Positions 6,062 through 12,092 of a DNA stretch of 13,295 nt are shown here, piece by piece. Each line of letters begins with the position of its first letter. The stretch's first letter is position 1. The notes below the pieces were generated by a model. The model saw only the letters and a list, made by a program, of their open reading frames with translations. It was not told where the DNA came from and searched no databases. Source of the stretch: DATNBT01 sp964579765. GTDB lineage: Bacteria; Acidobacteriota; Vicinamibacteria; Vicinamibacterales; CAVVIG01. The stretch is taken from positions 1-13,295 of the forward strand of contig CAZOIK010000417.1 in the NCBI GenBank assembly GCA_964579765.1. Direction: 5' to 3'. The translations under genes and the position numbers were made by a program.

Positions 6062-6364
6062 CTACAGCGCGTCCTTGGCCGCTTTGACTGGACGAGCTTT
6101 GATCAACTTGCGCGCCGGCTTGGCCTTGAAGATCATCCGCTCCTTCGTGAAGGGATTGATGCCCTCTCGAGCCTTCGTCGCCGGCTTCTTGACAACGACG
6201 AACTTCGCGAGGCCAGGAACCAGAAACGCTCCAGATTTCCTGAGCTCCTTGTACGCGATGGCCGCCAGCCCTTCCAGCACCTCTCTGACGTTCCTCTTGC
6301 TCAGACCATCCGAACTCTCCGCGAGCTTCTCAATCAACTCCGACTTCGACATGAGGTTTGCCAC
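6062..6364 (-). CDS. HU-family DNA-binding protein
   Basis: A 100-residue histone-like protein that bends and compacts DNA. The start region reads MANLMSKSELIEKLAESSDG, with the family helix pair continuing to YKELRKSGAFLVPGLAKFVV, then a basic arm with GINPFTKERMIFKAKPARK, and a Lys-rich tail. The arm carries the usual Asn-Pro. The GTG at 6364 is chosen because AAGGAG lies eight bases upstream; an ATG at 6352 is a possible alternative. It is transcribed from a TATACT promoter through structured leader copy B. That promoter lies just beyond the end of the cold-shock gene, so HU can be expressed separately although the two genes are in line. Confidence 0.93.
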   Translation of the reverse strand: MANLMSKSELIEKLAESSDGLSKRNVREVLEGLAAIAYKELRKSGAFLVPGLAKFVVVKKPATKAREGINPFTKERMIFKAKPARKLIKARPVKAAKDAL

Positions 6365-6378
6365 TGGTGGTTCTCCTT

Positions 6379-6427
6379 GATTCGGGTGAGGGCTCGAGGC
6401 CGGATCGGCCGCAGGGCTCGGGAAAGC
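6379..6427 (-). promoter_or_regulatory. Structured 5' leader, copy B (HU gene)
   Basis: Second copy of the leader, read on the minus strand from GCTTT (6427-6423). The inner stem is GGCC/GGCC around loop GATCC. The middle stem is CGA/TCG instead of CTG/CAG, a compensatory change relative to copies A and C. The unpaired GCCCTGC and CCCTCACC are unchanged. The outer stem is weaker (GCTTT against GAATC). It ends about 15 bases before the HU GTG start and just ahead of AAGGAG. Confidence 0.65.
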
Positions 6428-6442
6428 GCGACGAGCACGTGC

Positions 6443-6448
6443 AGTATA
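6443..6448 (-). promoter_or_regulatory. -10 box for HU leader (TATACT)
   Basis: TATACT on the minus strand, 15 bases upstream of leader copy B and 37 bases beyond the cold-shock stop codon. No clear -35 hexamer is visible. The identical hexamer lies before all three leaders. Confidence 0.55.
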
Positions 6449-6485
6449 CACTGACGCCGTTCGACTCGGACCGTTGCGACGCTCG

Positions 6486-6692
6486 CTACGTGGACGTGCG
6501 CCTGACGCTGTCGGCTCTCGGACCCTTCGGTCCGTCACTGCCCAGGGTATATTCCACGCTGTCGCCGACTCGCAGCATGTCGATGCCCTCGCCGTAGATG
6601 GCGCTTTGATGAAAGAAGTATTCCTTGCCGCCGTCGTCGCGAATAAATCCGAATCCCTTGTCCGCCCGTAACGTCTTGATTTTTCCTGTCAT
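6486..6692 (-). CDS. Cold-shock domain protein
   Basis: A 68-residue single cold-shock domain protein that would bind single-stranded RNA or DNA. It starts MTGKIKTLRADKGFGFIRDD, containing RNP1 KGFGFI, followed by RNP2-like EYFFHQSAI and the strand VGDSVEYTLG. Length and layout match CspA-type proteins, with a slightly divergent RNP2 (FFH for FVH) as seen in several bacterial members. AGAGG lies seven bases before the ATG at 6692; an ATG at 6696 is in another frame. It follows the frameshifted zinc-ribbon remnant behind leader copy C and may be read from that promoter. HU lies downstream on the same strand with its own promoter. Confidence 0.93.
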   Translation of the reverse strand: MTGKIKTLRADKGFGFIRDDGGKEYFFHQSAIYGEGIDMLRVGDSVEYTLGSDGPKGPRADSVRRTST

Positions 6693-6895
6693 TCATCCGC
6701 CTCTCTCTATGTTGGTCGTTGACGAGCCGTCGCCGGTCTGAGCCCTGGAACACCAGGCCGCGCAACGAGTGGTGCTGGCAACGGCACGAGCGCGAATGTG
6801 CGACGGTTTCGCTCGAGATCGACAAAACGGACACGCCGCGGGCCTGACGGCATCGCCGGTCGGCTGGGTTGTGGACTCGTCGCGGAACCTCTCAT
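6693..6895 (-). pseudogene. Frameshifted zinc-ribbon relative behind leader copy C
   Basis: Behind leader copy C a GGGGAGG site precedes an ATG at 6895 that opens a 62-codon frame (to 6707) of no recognisable family. In a different frame of the same stretch is AACPFCRSRA (Cys pair at 6822-6833) followed by STTRCAAWC (6750-6764), which resembles the two Cys pairs of the zinc-ribbon protein at 5626. That frame has no start codon after the ribosome-binding site, and the second pair is C-x3-C. This fits a decayed copy of the leader plus zinc-ribbon unit. The alternative is that the 62-residue ATG frame is a real divergent protein. Confidence 0.45.
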
Positions 6896-6910
6896 CGGAC
6901 CTCCCCGCAG

Positions 6911-6958
6911 GCTTTGGTGAGGGCTGGGGACCGAAGGGGCCGCAGGGCTCAGGAAAGC
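6911..6958 (-). promoter_or_regulatory. Structured 5' leader, copy C
   Basis: Third copy, read on the minus strand from GCTTT (6958-6954) to AAAGC (6915-6911). The outer stem is intact and the middle stem is CTG/CAG. The inner stem is GGCC with GGTC (one G-U pair) around loop CCTTC. GCCCTGC and CCCTCACC are identical to the other copies. It precedes GGGGAGG and the zinc-ribbon remnant, with the cold-shock gene next. Confidence 0.65.
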
Positions 6959-6975
6959 AACGTCGTGAAGCAACA

Positions 6976-6981
6976 AGTATA
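6976..6981 (-). promoter_or_regulatory. -10 box for leader copy C (TATACT)
   Basis: TATACT on the minus strand, 17 bases upstream of leader copy C. No convincing -35 hexamer is seen in the GC-rich sequence upstream. It is the likely promoter for the zinc-ribbon remnant and possibly the cold-shock gene. Confidence 0.55.
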
Positions 6982-7093
6982 CGTGACGCGCCACGCACGC
7001 TCCGCAGATCCCGCGATCATTGGATCTTGCCGCTTGGTTGACGATCAGTGCAGCGGCGCGCGCGATACGGGTCGCTCCGGTGCGCCGTCCACG

Positions 7094-7534
7094 CTAGGGG
7101 GATGTTTCGCGCCATCGACCGTCCCGTTCCTTCGATCGCTGAATTACCTCGCGCAAGCCCGCCGCGAGCACCTCGGCAGAGCACCGCTCCAGGCACACTG
7201 CGGCGCAGCCGGCCCGGCGCGCGTGCTCACACGACGAGCGTCCCACCTCGGGAGCTAACGCGACAATCGGAACGTCGCCTGGCACGTCACGGACGAAGTT
7301 CTTTGCCCTTCGATCCGCGTCCTCGTGAAGATCCATGAGATCGATGAGGACGATGTCGGGATTGAGCGTGGAGAACGCCGCGCCAGTGGCGTCGGGTAGC
7401 ACGACGTCGAATCCCACGGCAGACAACACGTACGCGTGCGCGGCTCGTACGGCCTGATCACGGATTGCGAGAAGAACGACAGGTCGAACGGGGAGCGCAT
7501 TGGCGCGAGCGTCGAGGCTGTTGGCGTTCAGCAT
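7094..7534 (-). CDS. Receiver-like (CheY-fold) protein lacking key residues
   Basis: A 146-residue single-domain protein. The core VVLLAIRDQAVRAAHAYVLS and NPDIVLIDLMD matches beta-1 to beta-3 of response-regulator receivers, with the phosphoacceptor-position Asp at residue 65. The acidic pair at the end of beta-1 is reduced to one Asp (residue 26). The conserved Thr/Ser of beta-4 is Ala (PIVALAPEVG), and the Lys-Pro of beta-5 is missing (CLERCSAEVL). It may be a pseudo-receiver or phosphorylated weakly. The frame also opens with a TTG at 7555, but ATG 7534 is preferred; neither has a strong ribosome-binding site. There is no output domain. It is divergent from the Crp/Fnr gene across 198 bases, with no partner kinase visible nearby. 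Confidence 0.75.
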   Translation of the reverse strand: MLNANSLDARANALPVRPVVLLAIRDQAVRAAHAYVLSAVGFDVVLPDATGAAFSTLNPDIVLIDLMDLHEDADRRAKNFVRDVPGDVPIVALAPEVGRSSCEHARRAGCAAVCLERCSAEVLAAGLREVIQRSKERDGRWRETSP

Positions 7535-7732
7535 GTCGATTCTGTGACTCGTCAACGTTTAGCGTTTCGCAACGTCGATTGTCGGTACGGTTTCCGATCG
7601 ATTGCTGCTTCTGTGTGATACGCTGCCCGCGTCACTTTCTAAGGGTCTACCGCCCGCCGCGCCCTCAACGGGACAGCGCTGGTCTGCGACAGCCTCTTGC
7701 GAGTCAGTGCCTGACGGCGAGGAGGGTTCGCG

Positions 7733-8497
7733 TTGCGTGTCAAGCGGCGGATGGTCATTCGTGCCGGCGTGTCTCGGCCGCCCCCACCCGCGGCGGCAAC
7801 GAACGCCAATCGCCTGCTCTCCGCGCTACCCGCCGACGACTACGCACGTCTCGCTCCGCGCTTCGATCAGATTGCTCTCAAGCTCAAGGACGTACTTCAC
7901 CGAGCCGGTGAACCCGTCAGTCACGTGTATTTCCCGGGCGGCGGCTTCTGCTCGGTCCTGACCGTTCTCGAGGACGGCACGATGGTGGAGGTGGCCACCA
8001 TCGGCCGCGAGGGCATGATTGGCGCCTCGGCGGTCACCAGCGGTGCAGCCGCCGATCCGTCACTCACGATGGTGCAGGCCGAATCGCCGATCTGCTATCG
8101 AATCACCACCGACGCGTTCTGCGCGGAGCTCGATCGACGCGGCGCGTTCAGCATGGTGGTTGCGCGGTACGCCCATGCGTATCTCGGGTTCCTCATGCAA
8201 TCGACGGCGTGCAATGCGGTGCACTCCGTCGAGCAGCGGCTCGCCCGATGGCTGTTGACGGCCCAGGACCGCGTCGATCGTAACGAGTTTCCGTTGACGC
8301 AGGAATTTGTCGCGATGATGCTCGGCACAAGGCGTCCGACGGTCACCGTCGTCGCGCGGACGCTGCAGCGCGCCGGCCTGATTACGTATCGGCACGGCCA
8401 CCTGACAATCGTCGATCGCAAGGGTCTCGAAGAGGCGTCCTGTGAATGCCACCGAGTGGGAGCGCGGTTGCTCGATGCCGCTACTCAACAGCCGTAG
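7733..8497 (+). CDS. Crp/Fnr family transcriptional regulator
   Basis: A 254-residue regulator with an N-terminal cyclic-nucleotide-binding-type beta barrel (VYFPGGGFCSVLTVLEDGTM, then EVATIGREGMIGAS) and a C-terminal winged helix (EFPLTQEFVAMMLGTRRPTV, then TLQRAGLITYRHGHLTIVDR). A TTG at 7733 is taken as the start because GGAGGG lies six bases upstream; the next in-frame candidate is ATG 7751. The phosphate-binding cassette of true cAMP receptors (RxS) is not seen, and there is no N-terminal Cys cluster, so ligand and Fnr-type redox sensing are both unsupported. It sits 26 bases upstream of the radical SAM gene and probably shares its transcript, hence may regulate it. Confidence 0.9.
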   Translation: MRVKRRMVIRAGVSRPPPPAAATNANRLLSALPADDYARLAPRFDQIALKLKDVLHRAGEPVSHVYFPGGGFCSVLTVLEDGTMVEVATIGREGMIGASAVTSGAAADPSLTMVQAESPICYRITTDAFCAELDRRGAFSMVVARYAHAYLGFLMQSTACNAVHSVEQRLARWLLTAQDRVDRNEFPLTQEFVAMMLGTRRPTVTVVARTLQRAGLITYRHGHLTIVDRKGLEEASCECHRVGARLLDAATQQP

Positions 8498-8523
8498 GCC
8501 TCAATCGGCAAGAGGAGTCCGCC

Positions 8524-10062
8524 ATGCCACGAGTGCACCTCGTGAATCCCAGTACGCAGTCATTCGGCGTGGCGGTCATCACTCCCCGCTGGCTGTACGT
8601 GCTGGCCGCCGCGACCGGCGATCGCTGGGGCGACCCGCGCATCGTGGACGAAACCCTCGATCCGCTGGATCTCGGGACCATCGACGCCGGCGACGTGGTC
8701 GGCATCGGCATTCATACGGGCAACGCGCTTCGCGGCTATGAGATCGGACGCCAGGTGCGGGCACGTGGCGCCTGGGTCGTGTACGGCGGCATTCACGCAA
8801 CCCTCTTCCCAGACGAAGCGCGAACGCACGGCGGGGCGCACGCCGTCGTGCGCGGAGACGGCGATCTGATCTGGTCGCAGGTCATCGAGGATTGTCTCGC
8901 CGGCCGGCCGTTGGCCGTTTATGACGGCGGCCGCGTGAACGGAGACGCGTTTGTCTCGGCGCGATGGGACCTGTTGCCGGAACGTCGCTACATGTGGGCG
9001 TCGGTCCAGACCGTTCGCGGCTGTCCGAAGCACTGCTCGTTCTGTTCCGTCTGGCGGACCGACGGACAAGAGCCACGACAGCGTGGTGTCGATCGCGTGG
9101 TGCGCGAGGTGGTCGAACTACGCCGGCTCGGCTTCCGGTTCATTGCGCTCGCCGACGACAACTTCTACCCGGTGACGATGGACGATCTTGCGCAAGCCAG
9201 ACGCCGCTCGGATCCGTCTCGACTGCGCGAGCTCGAGAGGCTCCGAGAAGAGCGGTTTGCGCTGATGGCGCGGCTGGCCGAGCTGCCCGACGATCTCGTG
9301 TTCTATACGCAAATCACGATGGAGGCCGCGGAAGACCCCGCGTTTCTCGACGCGATGAAGCGCGCGCACATTCTGGGCGCGCTGGTCGGCGTCGAATCCG
9401 TGACGCCGGCCGGCCTCAAAGACGTGTACAAAGGCTTCAATCTCGCCGGCGACGATCTTGTCGCCCGCCTGCGTGCATTTCGGCGACACGGCGTCCATGT
9501 ACTGGGCTCGTTCATCTTCGGATTGCCGAGCGACACGAATGCCACGTTCGAAACCACGGTCGCGCTGGCGGAACGCGCAGACTTGACGTTCGCGCAGTTC
9601 GTGCTGCTGACGCCGTTCCCCGGCACCGTGGACTTCGAGAAATGGTCGGCGGACCAGGACCGTCGCACGACCATGGTGGCGGGCATTCCCCTGACGACAC
9701 ACTGGCTGATTCCAGAGGCACAGCGGCCGCGACTCTACACCGAGCACCCGACGATGTCGCTGGAGGAGATTCGGCTGGGCGCGCAACGTGCCTGGGACCG
9801 CTTTTACAGCTGGAGACGCGTCTGGGCCCGCTCGAACGTCGTGCGATCGATGAAAGCACGCGTCGCGTTCGTCCTGGTGTCGAAGATGTACCGGCAGATG
9901 TACGCGAACACCGGCATCGCCACCGACAGCGCGCGCGTGCAGCGATCCGCCCGGTGGGCGCGATGGCTGGGCCTGGCCTGTCGAGGACTTTTCCTGGCAC
10001 GACCGATGCCGACGTTGCAGGTGCCTGGTGAGACGATCGCAGCCGCGGGTCCACGAGCATGA
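8524..10062 (+). CDS. Radical SAM enzyme with B12-binding-like N domain
   Basis: A 512-residue protein of the class that pairs a cobalamin-binding-like domain with radical SAM. The first 150 or so residues (PRVHLVNPSTQSFGVAVITP, VVGIGIHTGNALRGYEIGRQ, WVVYGGIHATLFPDEA) have the Rossmann layout of that domain, but the B12-ligating DxHxxG is not present. The iron-sulfur motif is C167-x3-C171-x2-C174 (GCPKHCSFCS), followed by the TIM-barrel segments FIALADDNFYP and GSFIFGLPSD. A C-terminal domain of about 130 residues contains TPFPGTVDFEKW. Substrate is unknown. The ATG at 8524 has GAGGAG upstream; the frame's earlier open part overlaps the Crp gene and is excluded. It overlaps the DUF7662 gene (ATGA). 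Confidence 0.92.
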   Translation: MPRVHLVNPSTQSFGVAVITPRWLYVLAAATGDRWGDPRIVDETLDPLDLGTIDAGDVVGIGIHTGNALRGYEIGRQVRARGAWVVYGGIHATLFPDEARTHGGAHAVVRGDGDLIWSQVIEDCLAGRPLAVYDGGRVNGDAFVSARWDLLPERRYMWASVQTVRGCPKHCSFCSVWRTDGQEPRQRGVDRVVREVVELRRLGFRFIALADDNFYPVTMDDLAQARRRSDPSRLRELERLREERFALMARLAELPDDLVFYTQITMEAAEDPAFLDAMKRAHILGALVGVESVTPAGLKDVYKGFNLAGDDLVARLRAFRRHGVHVLGSFIFGLPSDTNATFETTVALAERADLTFAQFVLLTPFPGTVDFEKWSADQDRRTTMVAGIPLTTHWLIPEAQRPRLYTEHPTMSLEEIRLGAQRAWDRFYSWRRVWARSNVVRSMKARVAFVLVSKMYRQMYANTGIATDSARVQRSARWARWLGLACRGLFLARPMPTLQVPGETIAAAGPRA

Positions 10063-10346
10063 AGCCCGTTGTCGGCGCGTATCATTTGTTGCACGTGTAC
10101 TTGCGTGATCGATTCGCGAACCGTGTTGTCTTGACGTTCGCTGAGATCGAGGACCTGCTGGGGTTTCATCTGCCTGAGGCGGCGCGTCTCGATCGTCTGT
10201 GGTGGGAGACCGCGGCAAATGGCGTCCGATCGGCGCAGTCGGATGCGTGGAGCCTCGCGAACAGGACGGCGAGCGTCAGCCTGTCTGCCGAGCGCGTGGT
10301 ATTCGATCGCATCGCGAGCCGGGAACGTGATGAGGTGCGAGGGTGA
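10059..10346 (+). CDS. DUF7662-like small protein
   Basis: A 95-residue protein whose core YHLLHVYLRDRFANRVVLTF and EIEDLLGFHLPEAARL, then LWWETAANG, matches the pattern I recall for DUF7662 (YxPLxxYL, SFxEIExxLGxxLPxSAR, WW). The function of that domain is not known. The ATG overlaps the radical SAM stop as ATGA, so translation is coupled and the pair is probably functionally linked, perhaps with the Crp/Fnr gene in one operon. No signal peptide or membrane segment is seen. Domain name from memory. Confidence 0.75.
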   Translation: MKPVVGAYHLLHVYLRDRFANRVVLTFAEIEDLLGFHLPEAARLDRLWWETAANGVRSAQSDAWSLANRTASVSLSAERVVFDRIASRERDEVRG

Positions 10347-10424
10347 GCGCATCGGATTGATCGACTACAAGAAGGGTCTCGGCATCCACGCGACAGTACA
10401 AAACGGCGCGAACCGCGCTTCGAC

Positions 10425-10607
10425 ATGCCGGGGGCGAGCGCAGCCTCGAGAGATCACGACGTCGTCTTCTGGGTCGCGGATACAGGCAGTGGCATCGCCT
10501 CCGCGCACCTGCCGCGTGTCTTTGACCGATTCTGGCTGGCGCAGACTACGGCCAGCGCGCCAGCATCAGGCGGAGTTCGTCGCGATGTCTGGTTTCGTCG
10601 GCGATGA
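10425..10607 (+). pseudogene. Remnant of a sensor histidine kinase ATPase domain
   Basis: The frame contains HDVVFWVADTGSGIASAHLP followed by RVFDRFWLAQ. This is the G1 (DTGSGI) and F (FDRFW) boxes of a HATPase_c domain. The N box and dimerisation domain upstream and the G2 box (GLGL) downstream are missing. After about 10550 the sequence changes to the 3' end of the convergent ferritin-like gene. The remnant is thus a truncated scrap left by a deletion or rearrangement, with its right edge at the ferritin gene. Confidence 0.75.
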
Positions 10608-10974
10608 CCGCGTCGAGCTCCGTCGCCAGGCCGAATTCGCGCGCGTCTTCTGCCTGGGCGCGCCGCGTGACGTAGCGGTCGATCGTGTCGACTTCGGCCT
10701 TCAGCGCGGCTTCCAGCATCGCCTTCGCATCGGAGACCACCGTCACGGGAGCGGCCGTGCTCGACGGCGTTCCGCCGAGCGCGGCGATCTTGTCCGCCAG
10801 CAACTGCGCGTGCGTCAGCTCCTCGGGGATTTCGTTGGCGAAGAAGGTCCGGAGCTCTTGACGGTACGGACCCTGGACCATGCTGGCGTAGAGGCGGTAC
10901 ATGATGACCGCCTGAAACTCGCACTGGAGATCCTTGTTGAGTCCTTCGATGAGTGTGCCTTGTGCGTTGCTCAT
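10546..10974 (-). CDS. Ferritin-like diiron protein
   Basis: A 142-residue four-helix-bundle protein with a complete set of candidate diiron ligands: E19, E52-x2-H55 (PEELTHAQ), E94 and E127-x2-H130 (DETRHRDEL). This matches bacterioferritin/ferritin-like proteins that store iron or consume peroxide with it; the C-terminal helix E of true cage ferritins is not obvious. The start ATG 10974 uses TAGGAG, which includes the stop codon of the cytochrome gene upstream, 12 bases away. It is the last gene of a three-gene operon with a desulforedoxin-like protein and a c-type cytochrome, suggesting iron or oxidative-stress handling. Confidence 0.88.
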   Translation of the reverse strand: MSNAQGTLIEGLNKDLQCEFQAVIMYRLYASMVQGPYRQELRTFFANEIPEELTHAQLLADKIAALGGTPSSTAAPVTVVSDAKAMLEAALKAEVDTIDRYVTRRAQAEDAREFGLATELDAVIADETRHRDELRLMLARWP

Positions 10975-10989
10975 AGCCAGCCGCTGCTC

Positions 10990-11448
10990 CTACTTGACAG
11001 ACCGCAAATACGCGTAGAGATCGACCATCTGCCTGACCGTCATGACACGACTGAAATCGCCCATCGGCGAGAGCACGCCTTCGACATTGGCGCGCACTTC
11101 CGGGCCGATGTTCGGGCTGAGCGCATGCGACGGCGTCATGATCGCGGTTGCCAGGTATGACGGGTCGCTTCGGGCAGTCCCCGGACCGATCGGCGGACCT
11201 GGATTCGCGCTCACGGGTTTCGGAAAACCTGGCTCGGAAGCAACGGCATGACAGGCGGTGCACTTCAGGTCCTGGAAGGCCTGGCGCCCTGCGCTGACGT
11301 CACCGGTCGGCCACGCGACGGCAATCGGGGTGGCCGCGCCAGAGGCTACGGCGCCCGAGCTCGCCGGCGGTGAGCCGCTGCACGCGACCATGGTCGCCAC
11401 CACCACGCCGATCGTCACGACAGTTCTGCTCCTTGGGATCGTTTTCAC
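10990..11448 (-). CDS. c-type cytochrome lipoprotein
   Basis: A 152-residue protein with a lipoprotein signal (VVVATMVAC, lipidated Cys23) and a single haem c site C63-T-A-C66-H67. The likely distal ligand is M129 (LSPMGDFSRV), and the C terminus (MVDLYAYLRS) is typical of class I cytochromes. It would be anchored outside the inner membrane and pass electrons. It starts with GTG at 11448, overlapping the stop of the desulforedoxin-like gene (GTGA), and ends 15 bases before the ferritin-like gene. The segment PGFPKPVSANPGPPIGPGTA is Pro/Gly-rich and flexible. Partner oxidoreductase is unknown. Confidence 0.9.
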   Translation of the reverse strand: MKTIPRSRTVVTIGVVVATMVACSGSPPASSGAVASGAATPIAVAWPTGDVSAGRQAFQDLKCTACHAVASEPGFPKPVSANPGPPIGPGTARSDPSYLATAIMTPSHALSPNIGPEVRANVEGVLSPMGDFSRVMTVRQMVDLYAYLRSVK

Positions 11449-11591
11449 TTCTTTGCCGGCGCCAACTTCATCGGCTGGCCGCAGCAGATCTCCGAATGAC
11501 CGTCGCCCTCAGGACACGGGCACGCCTTCTCATAGACCAACGCGGCGCCGCACTTCTCGCAGACATACCGATCGCCAACTTTCCTGGGCAT
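11445..11591 (-). CDS. Desulforedoxin-like small iron protein
   Basis: A 48-residue protein with C11-x2-C14 (RYVCEKCGAAL) and C36-C37 (EICCGQPMKL), the rubredoxin-type Fe(Cys)4 arrangement of desulforedoxin and of the desulfoferrodoxin N domain, including the conserved CCGQPMK. Two further cysteines, C24 and C26 (ACPCPEG), lie in the loop and are unusual. The start ATG 11591 has GGAGG five bases upstream, so the open frame further upstream is not used. It heads a compact operon with cytochrome c (4-base overlap) and a ferritin-like protein, suggesting electron delivery or iron handling. Too short for most gene finders but convincing. Confidence 0.82.
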   Translation of the reverse strand: MPRKVGDRYVCEKCGAALVYEKACPCPEGDGHSEICCGQPMKLAPAKK

Positions 11592-11840
11592 AGCAGCCTC
11601 CATCGCCGGCTTTCCGGAATCGTCCGCGCGAGTGCCGGATTTCCCTCGCTCGCCGGCGTGCATCAACTTCGATCTTGGCGACACGCCGCCGGGCGGCCGT
11701 CGTTGCGCCTCCGAACGCGACCACGCGGAATGCAGAAATGCAGTTTGTACGCCAGTGGCGGAACCCGAGGGATCGCCGAACGAGGAGTGAGGCGCGACGA
11801 GGGCGGAGAGGCGGATCGGTCGAACCTTCCATCGCACCGA

Positions 11841-12092
11841 TCAGGGGCGACCCTCGAGATTCGACGCCGTTCGCGGAGCGTCCGCCTCATCTCCATCCGC
11901 ACCCGGGTCAGTTCGGTGATGCGCCGATCGACGGTCGCAAGAATGCGATCGGCGGCGACGCGACTGCCGACGGCGAGTACTGTCGATAGCCCGCGTTCGT
12001 GCGTGCCGCTTTCGGCAACAACCCAGGCGCTCGTCATGCCTGCTCGTATCGGTGCTGACGCCGGTGCGCGCGGCAAGCTGCACGATGCGCAG
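11841..12092 (-). pseudogene. Broken MerR-family regulator
   Basis: Fragments of a MerR-type regulator occur in order in three frames. First is LRIVQLAARTGVSTDT with RHDERLG (about 12092-12030), which matches the N-terminal helix-turn-helix. Then in another frame comes PKAARTNAGYRQYSPSAVA (12015-11959), the family's wing motif. In a third frame AADRILATVDRRITELTRVR continues to RRTLRER (about 11960-11870), the C-terminal dimerisation helix. The DNA-binding domain's second half is missing and no start codon is evident. It lies upstream of the desulforedoxin-cytochrome-ferritin operon on the same strand, so it may once have controlled nearby metal or redox genes. Confidence 0.75.

Noticed and set aside
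6519..6534. Intrinsic terminator within the cold-shock gene
   Set aside because: A 6-base stem with a four-base loop is present (CGGACC/GGTCCG), but it lies in coding sequence and is not followed by T residues on the transcribed strand.
5560..6958. Insertion sequence or MITE explanation for the three repeated leaders
   Set aside because: There are no terminal inverted repeats or target duplications around the full unit, and all copies share promoter, orientation and gene context, which fits a regulatory leader better.
9118..10218. A 366-codon minus-strand frame opposite the radical SAM gene
   Set aside because: Antisense of a clear enzyme gene, Arg/His/Gln-rich, no domain or ribosome-binding site.
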